A DNA stretch of 64,000 nt from Polaromonas sp. JS666 (GTDB lineage Bacteria > Pseudomonadota > Gammaproteobacteria > Burkholderiales > Burkholderiaceae_C): assembly GCF_000013865.1 (NCBI RefSeq), contig NC_007948.1, positions 496,001 to 560,000 of the forward strand. Direction: 5' to 3'. This document shows positions 38,631-47,514 of this stretch, one piece after another (position 1 is the stretch's first letter; each line of letters opens with the position of its first letter). The notes under the pieces are model-generated. The model ran no database searches, had not been told where the DNA came from, and was given only the letters and a program-made list of their open reading frames with translations. A program made the position numbers and the translations under genes.

Positions 38631-39554
38631 ATGCGTATCGCTGTCATGGGAACCGGTGGTGTGGGTGGTTATTTCGGGGCGCGTCTTGCCAAGGCCGGCC
38701 ATGACGTGAGCTTTGTGGCGCGTGGCCGGCAGCTTGCGGCCATCCGGGACACGGGCTTGCGTGTGGAAAGTCCTCTCGGCAACCTGCACCTTAAGAAGGT
38801 CAGCGTTACCGATACACCCGCGGACATAGGGCCGGCTGATATCGTGCTGTTTGGCGTCAAACTGTGGGATACGGCCGAGGCCGCTGAGGCCATCAAGCCG
38901 CTGATTGGCGAACATACGGCCGTGGTGTCATTCCAGAACGGTGTCGTCAAGGACGACATCCTTCGCCAGACTCTGGGCGAGGCCCATGTCATAGGCGGCG
39001 TCTGCTATATCGCGGCGACGATAGCCGAGCCCGGCCTCATTAGGCATTCGGGCGCGATGCAAAAGCTGGTGTTCGGAGAGTATGACGGCACAAGCACTGC
39101 ACGTGTGGCCCGTTTTCGCGATGCCTGTGTTGAGGCCGGCATTGATGTGGAAATCAGTGACCGCATCGGTCAGACGATATGGGAAAAATTTGTATTCCTG
39201 GTCGGCCTGTCGGGCACCACGACCGTCACGCGAACACCCATAGGCACGGTGCGTGCCAACGAACGTGCACGCGCCTTTTTGAGGGACGTCATGGATGAGG
39301 TGGTGCGAGTCGCACGGGCTGACGGCGTGCAAGTGGCCGAAGACTACGCAAATAACCGCCTGGCTTTTTGCGACCAGCTACCGGCGACGATGACTTCCTC
39401 CATGCACGGGGATATTGAGCGCGGAAGCCGTCTCGAAGTGCAGTGGCTCAGCGGCGACGTGGTGCACAGGGGCGCCCGCCTCGGGGTGGCCACGCCCTGC
39501 AATCGGGCCATCCTTGATATTCTGTCTGTGCACAGTGAGGGGCGTACTGCATGA
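38631..39554 (+). CDS. 2-dehydropantoate 2-reductase family protein
   Basis: A 307-residue NADPH-dependent reductase of the ApbA/PanE family. The N-terminus MRIAVMGTGGVGGYFGARLA is the nucleotide-binding fold; SFQNGVVKDD and the C-terminal helical domain follow. GGAG precedes ATG 38631. In an operon with an enolase-superfamily enzyme and under a TetR repressor it probably acts on a 2-oxo acid in catabolism rather than in pantothenate synthesis, so no symbol is given. Confidence 0.88.
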   Translation: MRIAVMGTGGVGGYFGARLAKAGHDVSFVARGRQLAAIRDTGLRVESPLGNLHLKKVSVTDTPADIGPADIVLFGVKLWDTAEAAEAIKPLIGEHTAVVSFQNGVVKDDILRQTLGEAHVIGGVCYIAATIAEPGLIRHSGAMQKLVFGEYDGTSTARVARFRDACVEAGIDVEISDRIGQTIWEKFVFLVGLSGTTTVTRTPIGTVRANERARAFLRDVMDEVVRVARADGVQVAEDYANNRLAFCDQLPATMTSSMHGDIERGSRLEVQWLSGDVVHRGARLGVATPCNRAILDILSVHSEGRTA

Positions 39555-40645
39555 GCCCGCAACATCTCACGGTGCGGGCCATTGAAGCAACACTGGTGGT
39601 TGTACCCATGCGGCGGGCACTTGGCACCAGCGCCATGCGGGTGACACAGGCACCACTGCTGCTATTGGACTTGCAAACAGAAGAAGGCATTACGGGCCGT
39701 GCGTACCTGTTCTGCTACCTTGAAGCGGCCGGCGCGGCCGCTCTTGCGCTGGTACGCGACATCAACGCCGAGCTTGTGGGGAAAACGGCAGCGCCCGCCG
39801 CGGTGCGGCGTGCGCTGGAAGCGCGGTTTCGCCTCCTGGGCGCACGCGGTATCGTGTCCATGCTCATGGCGGGGATTGACATCGCCTGTTGGGACGCGCT
39901 GGCCATTTGCGCCGGGCTGCCACTTGCAACGCTACTGGGCGCCCAGCCCAGGCCTATCCCCGCCTACAACAGCAACGGCCTGGGTTTGCTGGACGCGCGG
40001 GCCGCGGCCGATGAGGCCCTGGAACTGGTCAGTGAGGGGTTTCATGCCATCAAAATGCGCCTGGGGCGCCCGCTGGCCAAAGACGACTTGGCCGCCGTGC
40101 GGGCTGTCAAGCAAGCCCTACCAGCCGGGATTGCGCTGATGGCCGACTTCAACCAGGCGTTAAGCCGCAACGCTGCTGTCGAGCGATGCCAGCAGCTTGA
40201 TGATGAGGGCCTGTACTGGATTGAAGAACCGGTTCGCCATGACGATTACGCCACCAGTGCCGAACTGACCGCCTTGCTGCGCACACCCGTCCAGATTGGG
40301 GAAAACTTTGCCGGCCCTCGTGCCATGGCCCAGGCACTGGCGCAGCGCGCCTGCGACTTTGTCATGCCGGACCTGGAACGCATCGGCGGCGTGAGTGGCT
40401 GGATCGATGCCTCGGCGCTTGCCAATGTTGCTGGCATTGAATTTTCGTCGCACCTGTTTCCCGAAGTCAGTGCGCACCTGCTGGCAGGCACGCCTACAGC
40501 ACACTGGATCGAGTACGTCGATTGGGCCGACGCCATTCTGCAGGAGCCGCTGAAAGTGGTGGACGGCTGCCTGTCAGCGCCCGACCGGCCTGGCAACGGC
40601 CTGTCTTGGGATCTGGGCGCCGTGAAGCACTACCAGAAAGTGTGA
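39551..40645 (+). CDS. Mandelate racemase-like enolase-superfamily enzyme
   Basis: A 364-residue protein that lines up closely with Pseudomonas mandelate racemase with a constant offset of four: Lys168, Asp199, Glu225 and Glu251 (metal ligands), Asp274-His301 dyad and Glu321 are all present (IKMRLG, MADFNQALSR, IEEPV, IGENF, SSHLFPE). The second base, Lys166 of the racemase, is Arg170 here. The (R)-specific His-Asp dyad and metal site are intact, so a dehydratase or one-base reaction is more likely than mandelate racemisation. It overlaps the reductase gene by four bases. Confidence 0.85.
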   Translation: MSPQHLTVRAIEATLVVVPMRRALGTSAMRVTQAPLLLLDLQTEEGITGRAYLFCYLEAAGAAALALVRDINAELVGKTAAPAAVRRALEARFRLLGARGIVSMLMAGIDIACWDALAICAGLPLATLLGAQPRPIPAYNSNGLGLLDARAAADEALELVSEGFHAIKMRLGRPLAKDDLAAVRAVKQALPAGIALMADFNQALSRNAAVERCQQLDDEGLYWIEEPVRHDDYATSAELTALLRTPVQIGENFAGPRAMAQALAQRACDFVMPDLERIGGVSGWIDASALANVAGIEFSSHLFPEVSAHLLAGTPTAHWIEYVDWADAILQEPLKVVDGCLSAPDRPGNGLSWDLGAVKHYQKV

Positions 40646-40926
40646 GTCGTGAGGCCCTTGTCGAGGAACACAGGATGAAGCCTTCCAATCGCCCACGGTC
40701 GGCCCGACTCATGCACAGCGGAGTCAGCAGGCATATGAACGGCGCTGGGAGTAGGTGGTCCATGCGGGGTCGAACGGGCTGGCGTCGCGGTGAACCCTTA
40801 CGTAGCGGCTGATCGGCAGCCTTGCTGCTCGGAAGGGCACGCACGGCCTTGCCGGCGGGTCGCCCGTGGCCTGGCAAGCAAGTTCCAGTCATGCAGACCA
40901 AGATGGCCGCCGCGCAGTCTTTTTTC
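40646..40926. other. Gap before the IS6 remnant
   Basis: About 280 bp. Open frames on both strands look accidental and no family is recognised. It may include decayed sequence from the earlier insertion. Confidence 0.35.
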
Positions 40927-41426
40927 GGCTCTGTCCCATTGACAGTCAAGCCGGCCGTACGACTATGCTGAGCGCTTTGACTGAAAAGGTCTGAAACGAG
41001 ATGGTGGTTACCAAAGGGATGCGCTTTCCTATCGACGTCATACTGGTGTGCATTCGTTGGTACGCAGCCTATCCGCTGATCTACCGCCACTTGGGGGAAA
41101 TATTGGAAGAGCGAGGCGTGTTTGTCGACCATTCTTCAATCAACCCGCTGGGCGATCCGGTTTCTTCCATTGCTTGAGAAAGTGTTCCGCAAGCACAAGC
41201 GTCGAGTAGGCGGGAGCTGGCGCATGGATGAAACGTACATCAAGGTCAAAGGCGCCTGGAAATATCTCGACCGCGCCGTGGACAAGGAAGGCAAGACAGT
41301 CGACTTCCTGCCGGCGGCCAAGCGTGACAAGGCCGCAGCCATGCGCTTCTTTGACAAAGCCGTGCCTGCCAACGATCTTCCTCAGAAGGTCACCATGGAC
41401 AAGAGCGGCGCCAACAAGGCGGCCAA
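40927..41426 (+). mobile_element. IS6-family insertion sequence, right end lost
   Basis: The left end looks like an IS6-type terminal repeat (GGCTCTGTCCC at 40927). The transposase starts at ATG 41001 with MVVTKGMRFPIDVILVCIRW and AYPLIYRHLGEI, carries one extra C near 41146 that shifts the frame (HSSIN to RWAIRFLPLLEKV), then continues to RMDETYIKVKGAWKYLDRAV and KVTMDKSGANKAA. It is cut at 41426, where the inverted LysR copy begins, before the last catalytic Glu. So it is not active. Confidence 0.85.
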
Positions 41427-41680
41427 CTGTCACAGCAGAGCGGATCACTTCGCTACTGTTCGTTTGTATGCGGCCCCCACCCGAACCGCCTTGACAGTTC
41501 CGAGCGGTTCAGAAGCTCCGGCCCCGGCTTCGAAGGCCCATAGATTACGGGTAGCTAGCTCGGTATATACAACGCAGTTGTGATTGGACAAGTCCTCTGG
41601 ATTCACTGGTACCTTGACGCCTTTGGGCAAGCTTCTTAAGTAATCGCGATGCGCCAAGAGCATTCGTTGCGAGGTGCCTA
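41427..41680 (-). pseudogene. Inverted partial copy of the LysR gene at 26746
   Basis: These 254 bases are the reverse complement of 27218-27472 with one base deleted in a G run and one substitution noticed (GCA to GTA, Ala to Val), the rest matching by eye. It encodes an internal piece of the effector domain ([33 protein letters not shown]). Left neighbour is the truncated IS6 gene, right neighbour a fumarase end. Confidence 0.93.
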
Positions 41681-41846
41681 TCTGATTGACTTTGAAGACT
41701 TCGGCATGGAAGCTGCCTGGCGCATCGAGGTTCCGGACTTTCCCGCGTTCCTGATGATCGACGACAAGGGCAACGAGTTCTTCGATAAGCTAACCCCATC
41801 GGCACAAGCCGTCCGGTTCATCGAGCAGGGGCCCAAGGCGCGATAA
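41681..41846 (+). pseudogene. C-terminal fragment of class I fumarate hydratase
   Basis: The frame gives [20 protein letters not shown] then [10 protein letters not shown], which matches the end of FumA/FumB-type iron-sulfur fumarases ([20 protein letters not shown] in E. coli). Only about 50 codons remain. The frame happens to join the inverted LysR copy on its left. Confidence 0.75.
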
Positions 41847-41917
41847 GACGGGTCGCTCCTCACGCGGCAGGCAAGGCCGGCCGTCTGGAAGCGGCTTGAC
41901 CGAGAGGGGCCGACATA

Positions 41918-41975
41918 ATGAGCAGCACCATGCCCCTGACCCGCGACGTGGGCGAATTCGAGGAGTCCCTCATAC
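41918..41975 (+). pseudogene. 5' fragment of an unidentified gene
   Basis: After the fumarase end a new frame opens with ATG 41918 (MSSTMPLTRDVGEFEESL), with GAGAGG upstream, but it runs straight into the antisense of the thioredoxin-fusion gene near 41970. It was probably the gene downstream of fumarase before the rearrangement. Family unknown. Confidence 0.35.
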
Positions 41976-43277
41976 GGGCTTCGCTTCCTTGCGTGCTTCT
42001 TCTAGAAGTTGCTGGATCACTTGCTCCGATTTCTCGTACTCACCTTCACCGAAATGATGAAAGCGAATGCGGCCCTTGGCGTCGACGAAATAGTGCGCCG
42101 GCCAGTAGTTGTTCGAGAAGGCTCGCCAGATTGCGAAATTGTTGTCAATCGCGACCGGGAACGAGATATCCAGCCGGTTCACCGCGTTCTTGACGTTGTT
42201 GATGTTCTTTTCGAAGGCGAACTCTGGCGAGTGCACACCCACCACAACCAAGCCCTGGTCCTTGTACTTGCGGTGCCACTCGCGCACATGTGGCAAAGCG
42301 TTCAGGCAGTTGACACATCCGAAGGTCCAGAAGTCAACCAGCACGACCTTGCCGCGCAGCGCTTCGGCAGTGAGCGGTGTCGAATTGAGCCATTCGACCG
42401 CACCCGACAGCGGAGGCATCGACCCCTGAACCGGCAAGGGCGGTAACTTCGCGACAGTCACGCTGTCAGAGCGCACGGTCATGAAGCCGCGCCGATCCAG
42501 AGTGGCTGCCTGCAGAACCGCAGCCGGTGCCTGAGCGGCACGCTGCGGACGGAGCCGCTCGATGAGGTTCTTTTCCATGGTTGTGCTGCCGCCACCCAAC
42601 GAAAGCTGTGCGAGTACGCCGGTATCAAGCCCGAGCGCAATCGCGGTGACGCCTGCCAAGACGGCGAATCCAAGGCCCTTGCGAAACCACTCACCAATAC
42701 CCAGTGATCGCTTCATGGCGGCAAAGACCCTCCCGCCAGCCAGCAGCACAAGCGCCAGCGAAGTCACAGCACCGGCTGCGTAAGCCAGCAGCAGCAAGGA
42801 TGTCCGAACGCTTGGGCCTTCGATGGCCGCGCCAGTCAAGACGAGGCCCAGGACCGGTCCAGCGCAGGGAGCCCAAAGCAGGCCTGTTGCGATGCCCAGC
42901 AGGAACGAAGGGCCGGTCGGATTCGCGCCCTTGTCGGTCCGCTGCATGGCCGCGTTGGACAGCCGCGATCCCATCGTGACCAGCGGTCGGGTCACGCGTT
43001 CAGCGATACGGGGCGCCACGAGCGCCAGGCCCATCGTCGCGAGCAACACGATGGCGACGATACGACCGTATTCGTTGGCCTGTACTGCCCAATCGCCGGC
43101 GACCGCCCCGAGCGTTCCAACACCGGCGAACGTGAGTGCCATCCCCGCGAGCAGGGGCAGACCGCTCTTTACGAATGGCTGATCGATCCGTGCAAAAACA
43201 AATGGCAGGACCGGCAGGATACAGGGCGCGAGGATGGTCAGCGCTCCGCCCAAATACGACAAGATGAACAAGATCAT
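41970..43277 (-). CDS. CcdA-thioredoxin fusion (DipZ-like), C-terminally shortened
   Basis: A 435-residue inner-membrane protein. Residues 1-210 form a CcdA-type transporter of reducing power (APCILPVLPFVF and GLLWAPCAGPVLG hold the paired Cys); residues 290-435 form a periplasmic TlpA-like thioredoxin domain with FWTFGCVNCLNALPH (CxxC). It would pass electrons from cytoplasmic thioredoxin to periplasmic thiols. DipZ-type relatives go on for some 140 residues; here the gene stops after KEAKP at the junction with foreign sequence, so the last domain seems lost. Confidence 0.85.
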   Translation of the reverse strand: MILFILSYLGGALTILAPCILPVLPFVFARIDQPFVKSGLPLLAGMALTFAGVGTLGAVAGDWAVQANEYGRIVAIVLLATMGLALVAPRIAERVTRPLVTMGSRLSNAAMQRTDKGANPTGPSFLLGIATGLLWAPCAGPVLGLVLTGAAIEGPSVRTSLLLLAYAAGAVTSLALVLLAGGRVFAAMKRSLGIGEWFRKGLGFAVLAGVTAIALGLDTGVLAQLSLGGGSTTMEKNLIERLRPQRAAQAPAAVLQAATLDRRGFMTVRSDSVTVAKLPPLPVQGSMPPLSGAVEWLNSTPLTAEALRGKVVLVDFWTFGCVNCLNALPHVREWHRKYKDQGLVVVGVHSPEFAFEKNINNVKNAVNRLDISFPVAIDNNFAIWRAFSNNYWPAHYFVDAKGRIRFHHFGEGEYEKSEQVIQQLLEEARKEAKPV

Positions 43278-43310
43278 GATGGAACCTTTGAGGAAGCGCC
43301 TGAGAGCAAC

Positions 43311-43592
43311 TTACTTCTTCATTTCGTCCTTCTTCATGCCATCCTTCGCCATCGCGTCGTGCGACATCGCATCTTTCTTCATTCCGTCCTTGGCCATGGC
43401 ATCTTTGCCCATGGCATCCTTCTTCATGCCATCCTTCGCCATCGCGTCGTGCGACATCGCGTCTTTCTTCATCCCGTCCATGGCCATGGCATCTTTGCCC
43501 ATGGCGTCCTTCTTCATTTCGTCCGCGGCGAAGGCCGAGACAGAGCCAATGGCCATGCAGGTTGCGAGCAGAGTTGCGGTGAGCTTATTCAT
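43311..43592 (-). CDS. Pentapeptide MXKDX repeat protein (MrpX-like)
   Basis: A 93-residue exported protein: signal peptide of about 23 residues (cleavage after AFA), then a mature part made of five-residue units such as MKKDA, MGKDA, MAKDG and MSHDA. Fifteen of about 70 mature residues are Met. Such Met-rich periplasmic proteins (MrpX in Azospira) take up hypochlorite by methionine oxidation and are repaired by YedY1/YedZ1; both partners are encoded just upstream on the same strand. Confidence 0.9.
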   Translation of the reverse strand: MNKLTATLLATCMAIGSVSAFAADEMKKDAMGKDAMAMDGMKKDAMSHDAMAKDGMKKDAMGKDAMAKDGMKKDAMSHDAMAKDGMKKDEMKK

Positions 43593-43668
43593 TGTGAATT
43601 TCCTTCGTCAGTGGGTTGAGTAAGTTGAGTGGCAAGAGTTGCCGATTTGCCAGGGCCGCCGAGCTTGC

Positions 43669-44463
43669 TCAGCTACCTCCGAACCAGTTGTAGCCCTGGT
43701 CTTCCCAGTAGCCGCCAGGGTAGGTGTTGGTGACAAAAATCGCCTGGATATGTTTGGGGTTCTTGTAGCCCAGCTTGGTGGGCATGCGCAGCTTCATCGG
43801 AAAGCCGTATTTGGGGGGGAGCGGCTGCCCGTCGTAGGTGAGCGCCAGCACGGTTTGCGGGTGCAGGGCGGTCGGCATGTCGATGCTGGTGAAGTAGTCG
43901 TCGGCGCACTTGAACCCGACGTATTTGGCAGTCAGGTCAGCACCAACCCGACGCAGAAAGCTGGCAAACGGCACACCGCCCCATTTGCCAATCGCGCTCC
44001 AGCCTTCGACGCAGATGTGGCGGGTGACCTGGTCTACCTGCGGCATGGCGCGCAGCTCTGCAAGCGCCCATTTGCGCTTGTCGGCGACGAGGCCGGTGAC
44101 CTCCAGGCGGTAGCTGCTTTCCTCGATCTGGCGCACTTCGCTCTCGCTGTAGTAGGCATTGAAGGGGAAGGGGCGCGTGATCATCGAGTCGGGGTAGGTG
44201 GGGGCCAGGCGGTTGGGGTCAAACAGCCAGCCTTGCACCTTGTCATTCATGCGGGAAATCCGCATCAATGCCGTGTCTATGCTGGCTTCATCCACCAGCG
44301 TGCAACCCGTGAGCATGGACAGGCCGCCGAGCGTGAGCGAGCGGCGCAGGAAGTCGCGGCGGGCGGGCTCCTTGATGCGACTGGCGTGGCTGATTCGGCT
44401 CACGGCTTCCTTGAGCACGGCGTCGCCGTCAATGGCCAGGCGGGGAGGGGTTTTGATCATCAC
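43669..44463 (-). CDS. YedY-like molybdopterin oxidoreductase
   Basis: A 264-residue enzyme of the sulfite oxidase superfamily. The Mo-ligating Cys is in RHICVEGWSAIGKWGG, and the ending PTKLGYKNPKHIQAIFV and YPGGYWEDQGYNWFGG is typical. The N-terminus has a twin-arginine signal (ARRDFLRRSLTLGG) with a lipobox-like LTGC. Known relatives reduce methionine sulfoxide in the periplasm with electrons from a cytochrome b partner, here encoded 10 bases upstream. Confidence 0.9.
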   Translation of the reverse strand: MMIKTPPRLAIDGDAVLKEAVSRISHASRIKEPARRDFLRRSLTLGGLSMLTGCTLVDEASIDTALMRISRMNDKVQGWLFDPNRLAPTYPDSMITRPFPFNAYYSESEVRQIEESSYRLEVTGLVADKRKWALAELRAMPQVDQVTRHICVEGWSAIGKWGGVPFASFLRRVGADLTAKYVGFKCADDYFTSIDMPTALHPQTVLALTYDGQPLPPKYGFPMKLRMPTKLGYKNPKHIQAIFVTNTYPGGYWEDQGYNWFGGS

Positions 44464-44473
44464 GTCAGGCTCC

Positions 44474-45106
44474 TTAGCGGCCGCGAACCATGTACAGCAG
44501 CGTGCGCGGCACCAGCGCCACCATCACCAGGTGAACCGCCACAAACGCGGCCAGTGCGGCCATGGCGAAAAAGTGCACCAACCGGGCGCCTTCGTAGCCA
44601 CCCATCAGCTCGCGCAGCAGCGGGAATTGCACCGACTTCCAGAGCACCAGGCCAGAGATCACCAGCAGGACGCTGTCGACCATCACAAACAGGTAGGCCA
44701 GGCGCTGCACCATGTTGTAATGCCGCGGGTCGGCATGGGCGAGCCGGCCCTTGAGCGCGGCCTGCAGATCGGCCAGCAGGGCCCGGGGAGAGAGCGGAAA
44801 GAACTTGCGCAGCAGGCGGCCGGTGGCGAGGTTGAAGGCCAGGTACAGCAGGCCATTGACGCCCAGCACCCACATGGCGGCAAAGTGCCATTGAAGCGCA
44901 CCGCCGAGCCAGCCCCCGAGTGTGAGTTGCCTGGGGATGTTGAAAGGGAAGAATGGCGCCGCGTTGTAGAGGCGCCAGCCACTAGCACCCAGCACCAGCA
45001 CGGCGAGGGCATTCAACCAGTGCGTGATGCGCATCCATACGGGATGGATCGGTGCTTTGTCCTGGTGCTCTGGGCCGCGATTCATGGAACGAATTATCGA
45101 GAGCAT
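44474..45106 (-). CDS. Cytochrome b membrane subunit (YedZ-like partner)
   Basis: A 210-residue four- to five-helix membrane protein of the cytochrome b561 (hydrogenase-type) family. His candidates for haem b are in RITHWLNALA, ALQWHFAAMW, RLVHFFAMAA and VAVHLVMVAL. It should pass quinol electrons to the molybdoenzyme encoded next. ATG 45106 or ATG 45085 may be the start; neither has a good ribosome site. Divergent to a two-component system. Confidence 0.85.
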   Translation of the reverse strand: MLSIIRSMNRGPEHQDKAPIHPVWMRITHWLNALAVLVLGASGWRLYNAAPFFPFNIPRQLTLGGWLGGALQWHFAAMWVLGVNGLLYLAFNLATGRLLRKFFPLSPRALLADLQAALKGRLAHADPRHYNMVQRLAYLFVMVDSVLLVISGLVLWKSVQFPLLRELMGGYEGARLVHFFAMAALAAFVAVHLVMVALVPRTLLYMVRGR

Positions 45107-45182
45107 GCAATGACCGATTCATCACAAAGAGTTCAATTAATCGTGACAACCTCAAGGGCGATATCGCGGGATAATCCATTCC

Positions 45183-45908
45183 ATGGAATCCGCTAAGCGC
45201 GTTTTGATCGTCGAGGACGATACCCACATTGCGGAACTGCTCCGTATGCATCTTCAGGACGAGGGCTACGCCGTCCAGCATGCGGCAGATGGGAATGCCG
45301 GCCTGCGCGAGCTCGAACGCGGCAGTTGGGATGCGCTCGTGCTCGACCTCATGCTGCCAGGCGTCGATGGTCTCGAAATCTGTCGCCGAGCCCGAGCCAT
45401 GACGCGCTATACGCCGATCATCATCACCAGCGCGCGCTCGAGCGAGGTGCATCGCATCCTGGGGCTTGAACTCGGTGCCGACGACTACCTGGCCAAGCCG
45501 TTCTCCGTACTGGAACTGGTGGCGCGGGTTCGAGCGCTGCTGCGGCGTACCGACGCGCTCGCGCGGAACGCGCGCATGGAGTCGGGCCTGCTCGAACTTG
45601 GAAACCTGCGTGTCGATCCCGTGGCACGGGAGGTGCAAGTGGAAGGTAAGTCCGTCGAGCTGACGCCACGCGAGTTTGACCTGCTTTACTTTTTCGCGCG
45701 GCACCCCGGAAAGGTGTTTTCGCGGCTGAATCTGCTCAATCAAGTATGGGGCTACCAGCACGACGGGTATGAACACACGGTCAATACCCACATCAATCGG
45801 CTTCGCATGAAGGTCGAGGCGGATCCAACGGAGCCGCGGCGTATCCTCACGGTGTGGGGGCGCGGCTACAAGTTGGCGATATCGGCCATGGAGGAGAGCG
45901 GCGAATGA
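45183..45908 (+). CDS. OmpR/PhoB-type response regulator
   Basis: A 241-residue two-component regulator: receiver domain with phospho-Asp in LVLDLMLPGVDGLE (about residue 57), Lys in YLAKPFSVLE, and a winged-helix DNA-binding domain (RHPGKVFSRLNLLNQVWGY). Divergent from the cytochrome b/YedY/MXKDX genes, which are therefore likely targets. The stop overlaps the kinase start (ATGA at 45905). Confidence 0.94.
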   Translation: MESAKRVLIVEDDTHIAELLRMHLQDEGYAVQHAADGNAGLRELERGSWDALVLDLMLPGVDGLEICRRARAMTRYTPIIITSARSSEVHRILGLELGADDYLAKPFSVLELVARVRALLRRTDALARNARMESGLLELGNLRVDPVAREVQVEGKSVELTPREFDLLYFFARHPGKVFSRLNLLNQVWGYQHDGYEHTVNTHINRLRMKVEADPTEPRRILTVWGRGYKLAISAMEESGE

Positions 45909-47368
45909 GCTTCAGAGGCACCCTCTCGCAACGTCTATCCGTAGTGTTTTCGGTCCTGCTGCTGGCTTGCTGCAGTGCATCGGCGTGGCTACAGATAAAG
46001 GCAAATGGGCGCCATGATCAGGAAGTGACCCAGCGCCTCTCCAACGGCCTTGCAGCACACATCGCAGACAACGCTGCGCTCGTGGAACGCGACGGACTCA
46101 ACCCGGAGGCCGTGCACGATCTGTTCGACAAACTGATGGCGGTCAATCCTAGCGTTGAGGTCTACTTGTTGGATCTGGACGGTCGCATTCAGGCTCAGGC
46201 CGCACCGCCTGGGCACTTGAAGCGTGACCGGGTCGACGTCGCGCCCATCCGACGCCTTCTCGAAGGCACACCCTTGCCGATCGTCGGCGACGATCCGCGA
46301 GGTGATGGCGTGCAGAAAGTGTTCAGTGCGGCACCCTTGCGCGTCGATGACCGCGATGTCGGCTATGTCTACGTCGTGTTGTTCGGCGAGGACCGTGATG
46401 CGGTGGCTGCCAACGTCGCGGCGAACAGTGTACTCAGGACCACCCTGTGGTCGATGGCTCTCGTGGCGCTGCTAGGCCTGCTGGCCGGACTGGCGGCCTT
46501 TCACCTGATCACCCGGCCGCTGCGCGATCTCACCGGTGCGGTGCGCAAATTCGAGAAAGACGGCGTGGTGTCGCTGCACGAGGCGGGGCCGGCCCTCGAA
46601 CGGGCGGGCCGGGGCAGCGACGAAATCGCCACACTGGGACAGGCCTTTGCGCAGATGACACAGCGCATCGCGGCGCAGTGGCGCGAACTCACGGCGCAGG
46701 ACCAGCAGCGGCGCGAACTGTTTGCCAACATTTCGCACGACCTGCGCACACCGCTCACCTCTCTGCACGGTTACCTCGAAACGCTGCTCATCAAGGCCGA
46801 CGCCCTGGACCCCGGCGAACGCCGCCGCTACCTCGAGATCGCGTTGGCGCAAAGCCGTAAGGTCGCGCGGCTGGCGCAGGAATTGTTCGAGCTGGCGCGT
46901 CTGGAGTACGGCGTCGTCAAGCCCGACAAGGAGACTTTCGCCCTGGCCGACCTGGTGCAGGACGTGTTCCAGAAGTTCGAATTGGCGGCAGAGGCGCGGC
47001 ACCAACGTCTGGTGCCGGACATTGCACCAGGCCTTCCCGTCGTTACAGCCGATCTCGGCATGATCGAGCGCGTGCTGACCAACCTGCTGGACAACGCGAT
47101 CCGCCACACGCCCGAGGGCGGCGAGATCGTGGTGCAGCTACGACAAGACCGGGAGTCCGTGTGCGTCGAGGTCAGCGACACCGGACCGGGCATTCCCGGC
47201 GAGTTACAGAAGTCGCTCTTCACCCGACCCGCGTTTTCGTCGGCCGGCGGCCGCAGCGGCGGACTCGGACTGGTCATTGTGCAACGCATACTTCAGTTGC
47301 ATGGCAGCGACATTCGGCTGCTGCAGCGTGCCGAGAAAGGTGCCGTATTTTTCTTTCAACTCACATGA
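45905..47368 (+). CDS. Sensor histidine kinase
   Basis: A 487-residue kinase: membrane helix near residues 12-30, a periplasmic sensor region, second helix (about 180-205), HAMP (ITRPLRDLTGAVRKFEKDG), phospho-acceptor His in FANISHDLRTPLTSLHGY and ATPase motifs NLLDNAIRHTPEGG, DTGPGIPGE, GGRSGGLGLVI. The frame is open further upstream, but ATG 45905 overlapping the regulator stop is the natural start. It may sense oxidative (chlorine) stress in the periplasm; this is from context only. Confidence 0.93.
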   Translation: MSFRGTLSQRLSVVFSVLLLACCSASAWLQIKANGRHDQEVTQRLSNGLAAHIADNAALVERDGLNPEAVHDLFDKLMAVNPSVEVYLLDLDGRIQAQAAPPGHLKRDRVDVAPIRRLLEGTPLPIVGDDPRGDGVQKVFSAAPLRVDDRDVGYVYVVLFGEDRDAVAANVAANSVLRTTLWSMALVALLGLLAGLAAFHLITRPLRDLTGAVRKFEKDGVVSLHEAGPALERAGRGSDEIATLGQAFAQMTQRIAAQWRELTAQDQQRRELFANISHDLRTPLTSLHGYLETLLIKADALDPGERRRYLEIALAQSRKVARLAQELFELARLEYGVVKPDKETFALADLVQDVFQKFELAAEARHQRLVPDIAPGLPVVTADLGMIERVLTNLLDNAIRHTPEGGEIVVQLRQDRESVCVEVSDTGPGIPGELQKSLFTRPAFSSAGGRSGGLGLVIVQRILQLHGSDIRLLQRAEKGAVFFFQLT

Positions 47369-47514
47369 GAGTCACCGCTCGCGCAAGACTCCTTGTCCGT
47401 CTAGTGCACCGCCCGCCTCGATGCCCACGTGCCTCTTTTTGCACCATGGCACCGAAATTGAACCCCCCCACTGGGCTTCCCAGCCTACCGAGGACCTGAC
47501 GCGACTCGCACGAC

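Noticed and set aside
41122..41583. A 153-codon fusion of IS6 transposase with a new C-terminus
   Set aside because: The second half is antisense of a LysR gene copy; the fusion is an accident of the junction.
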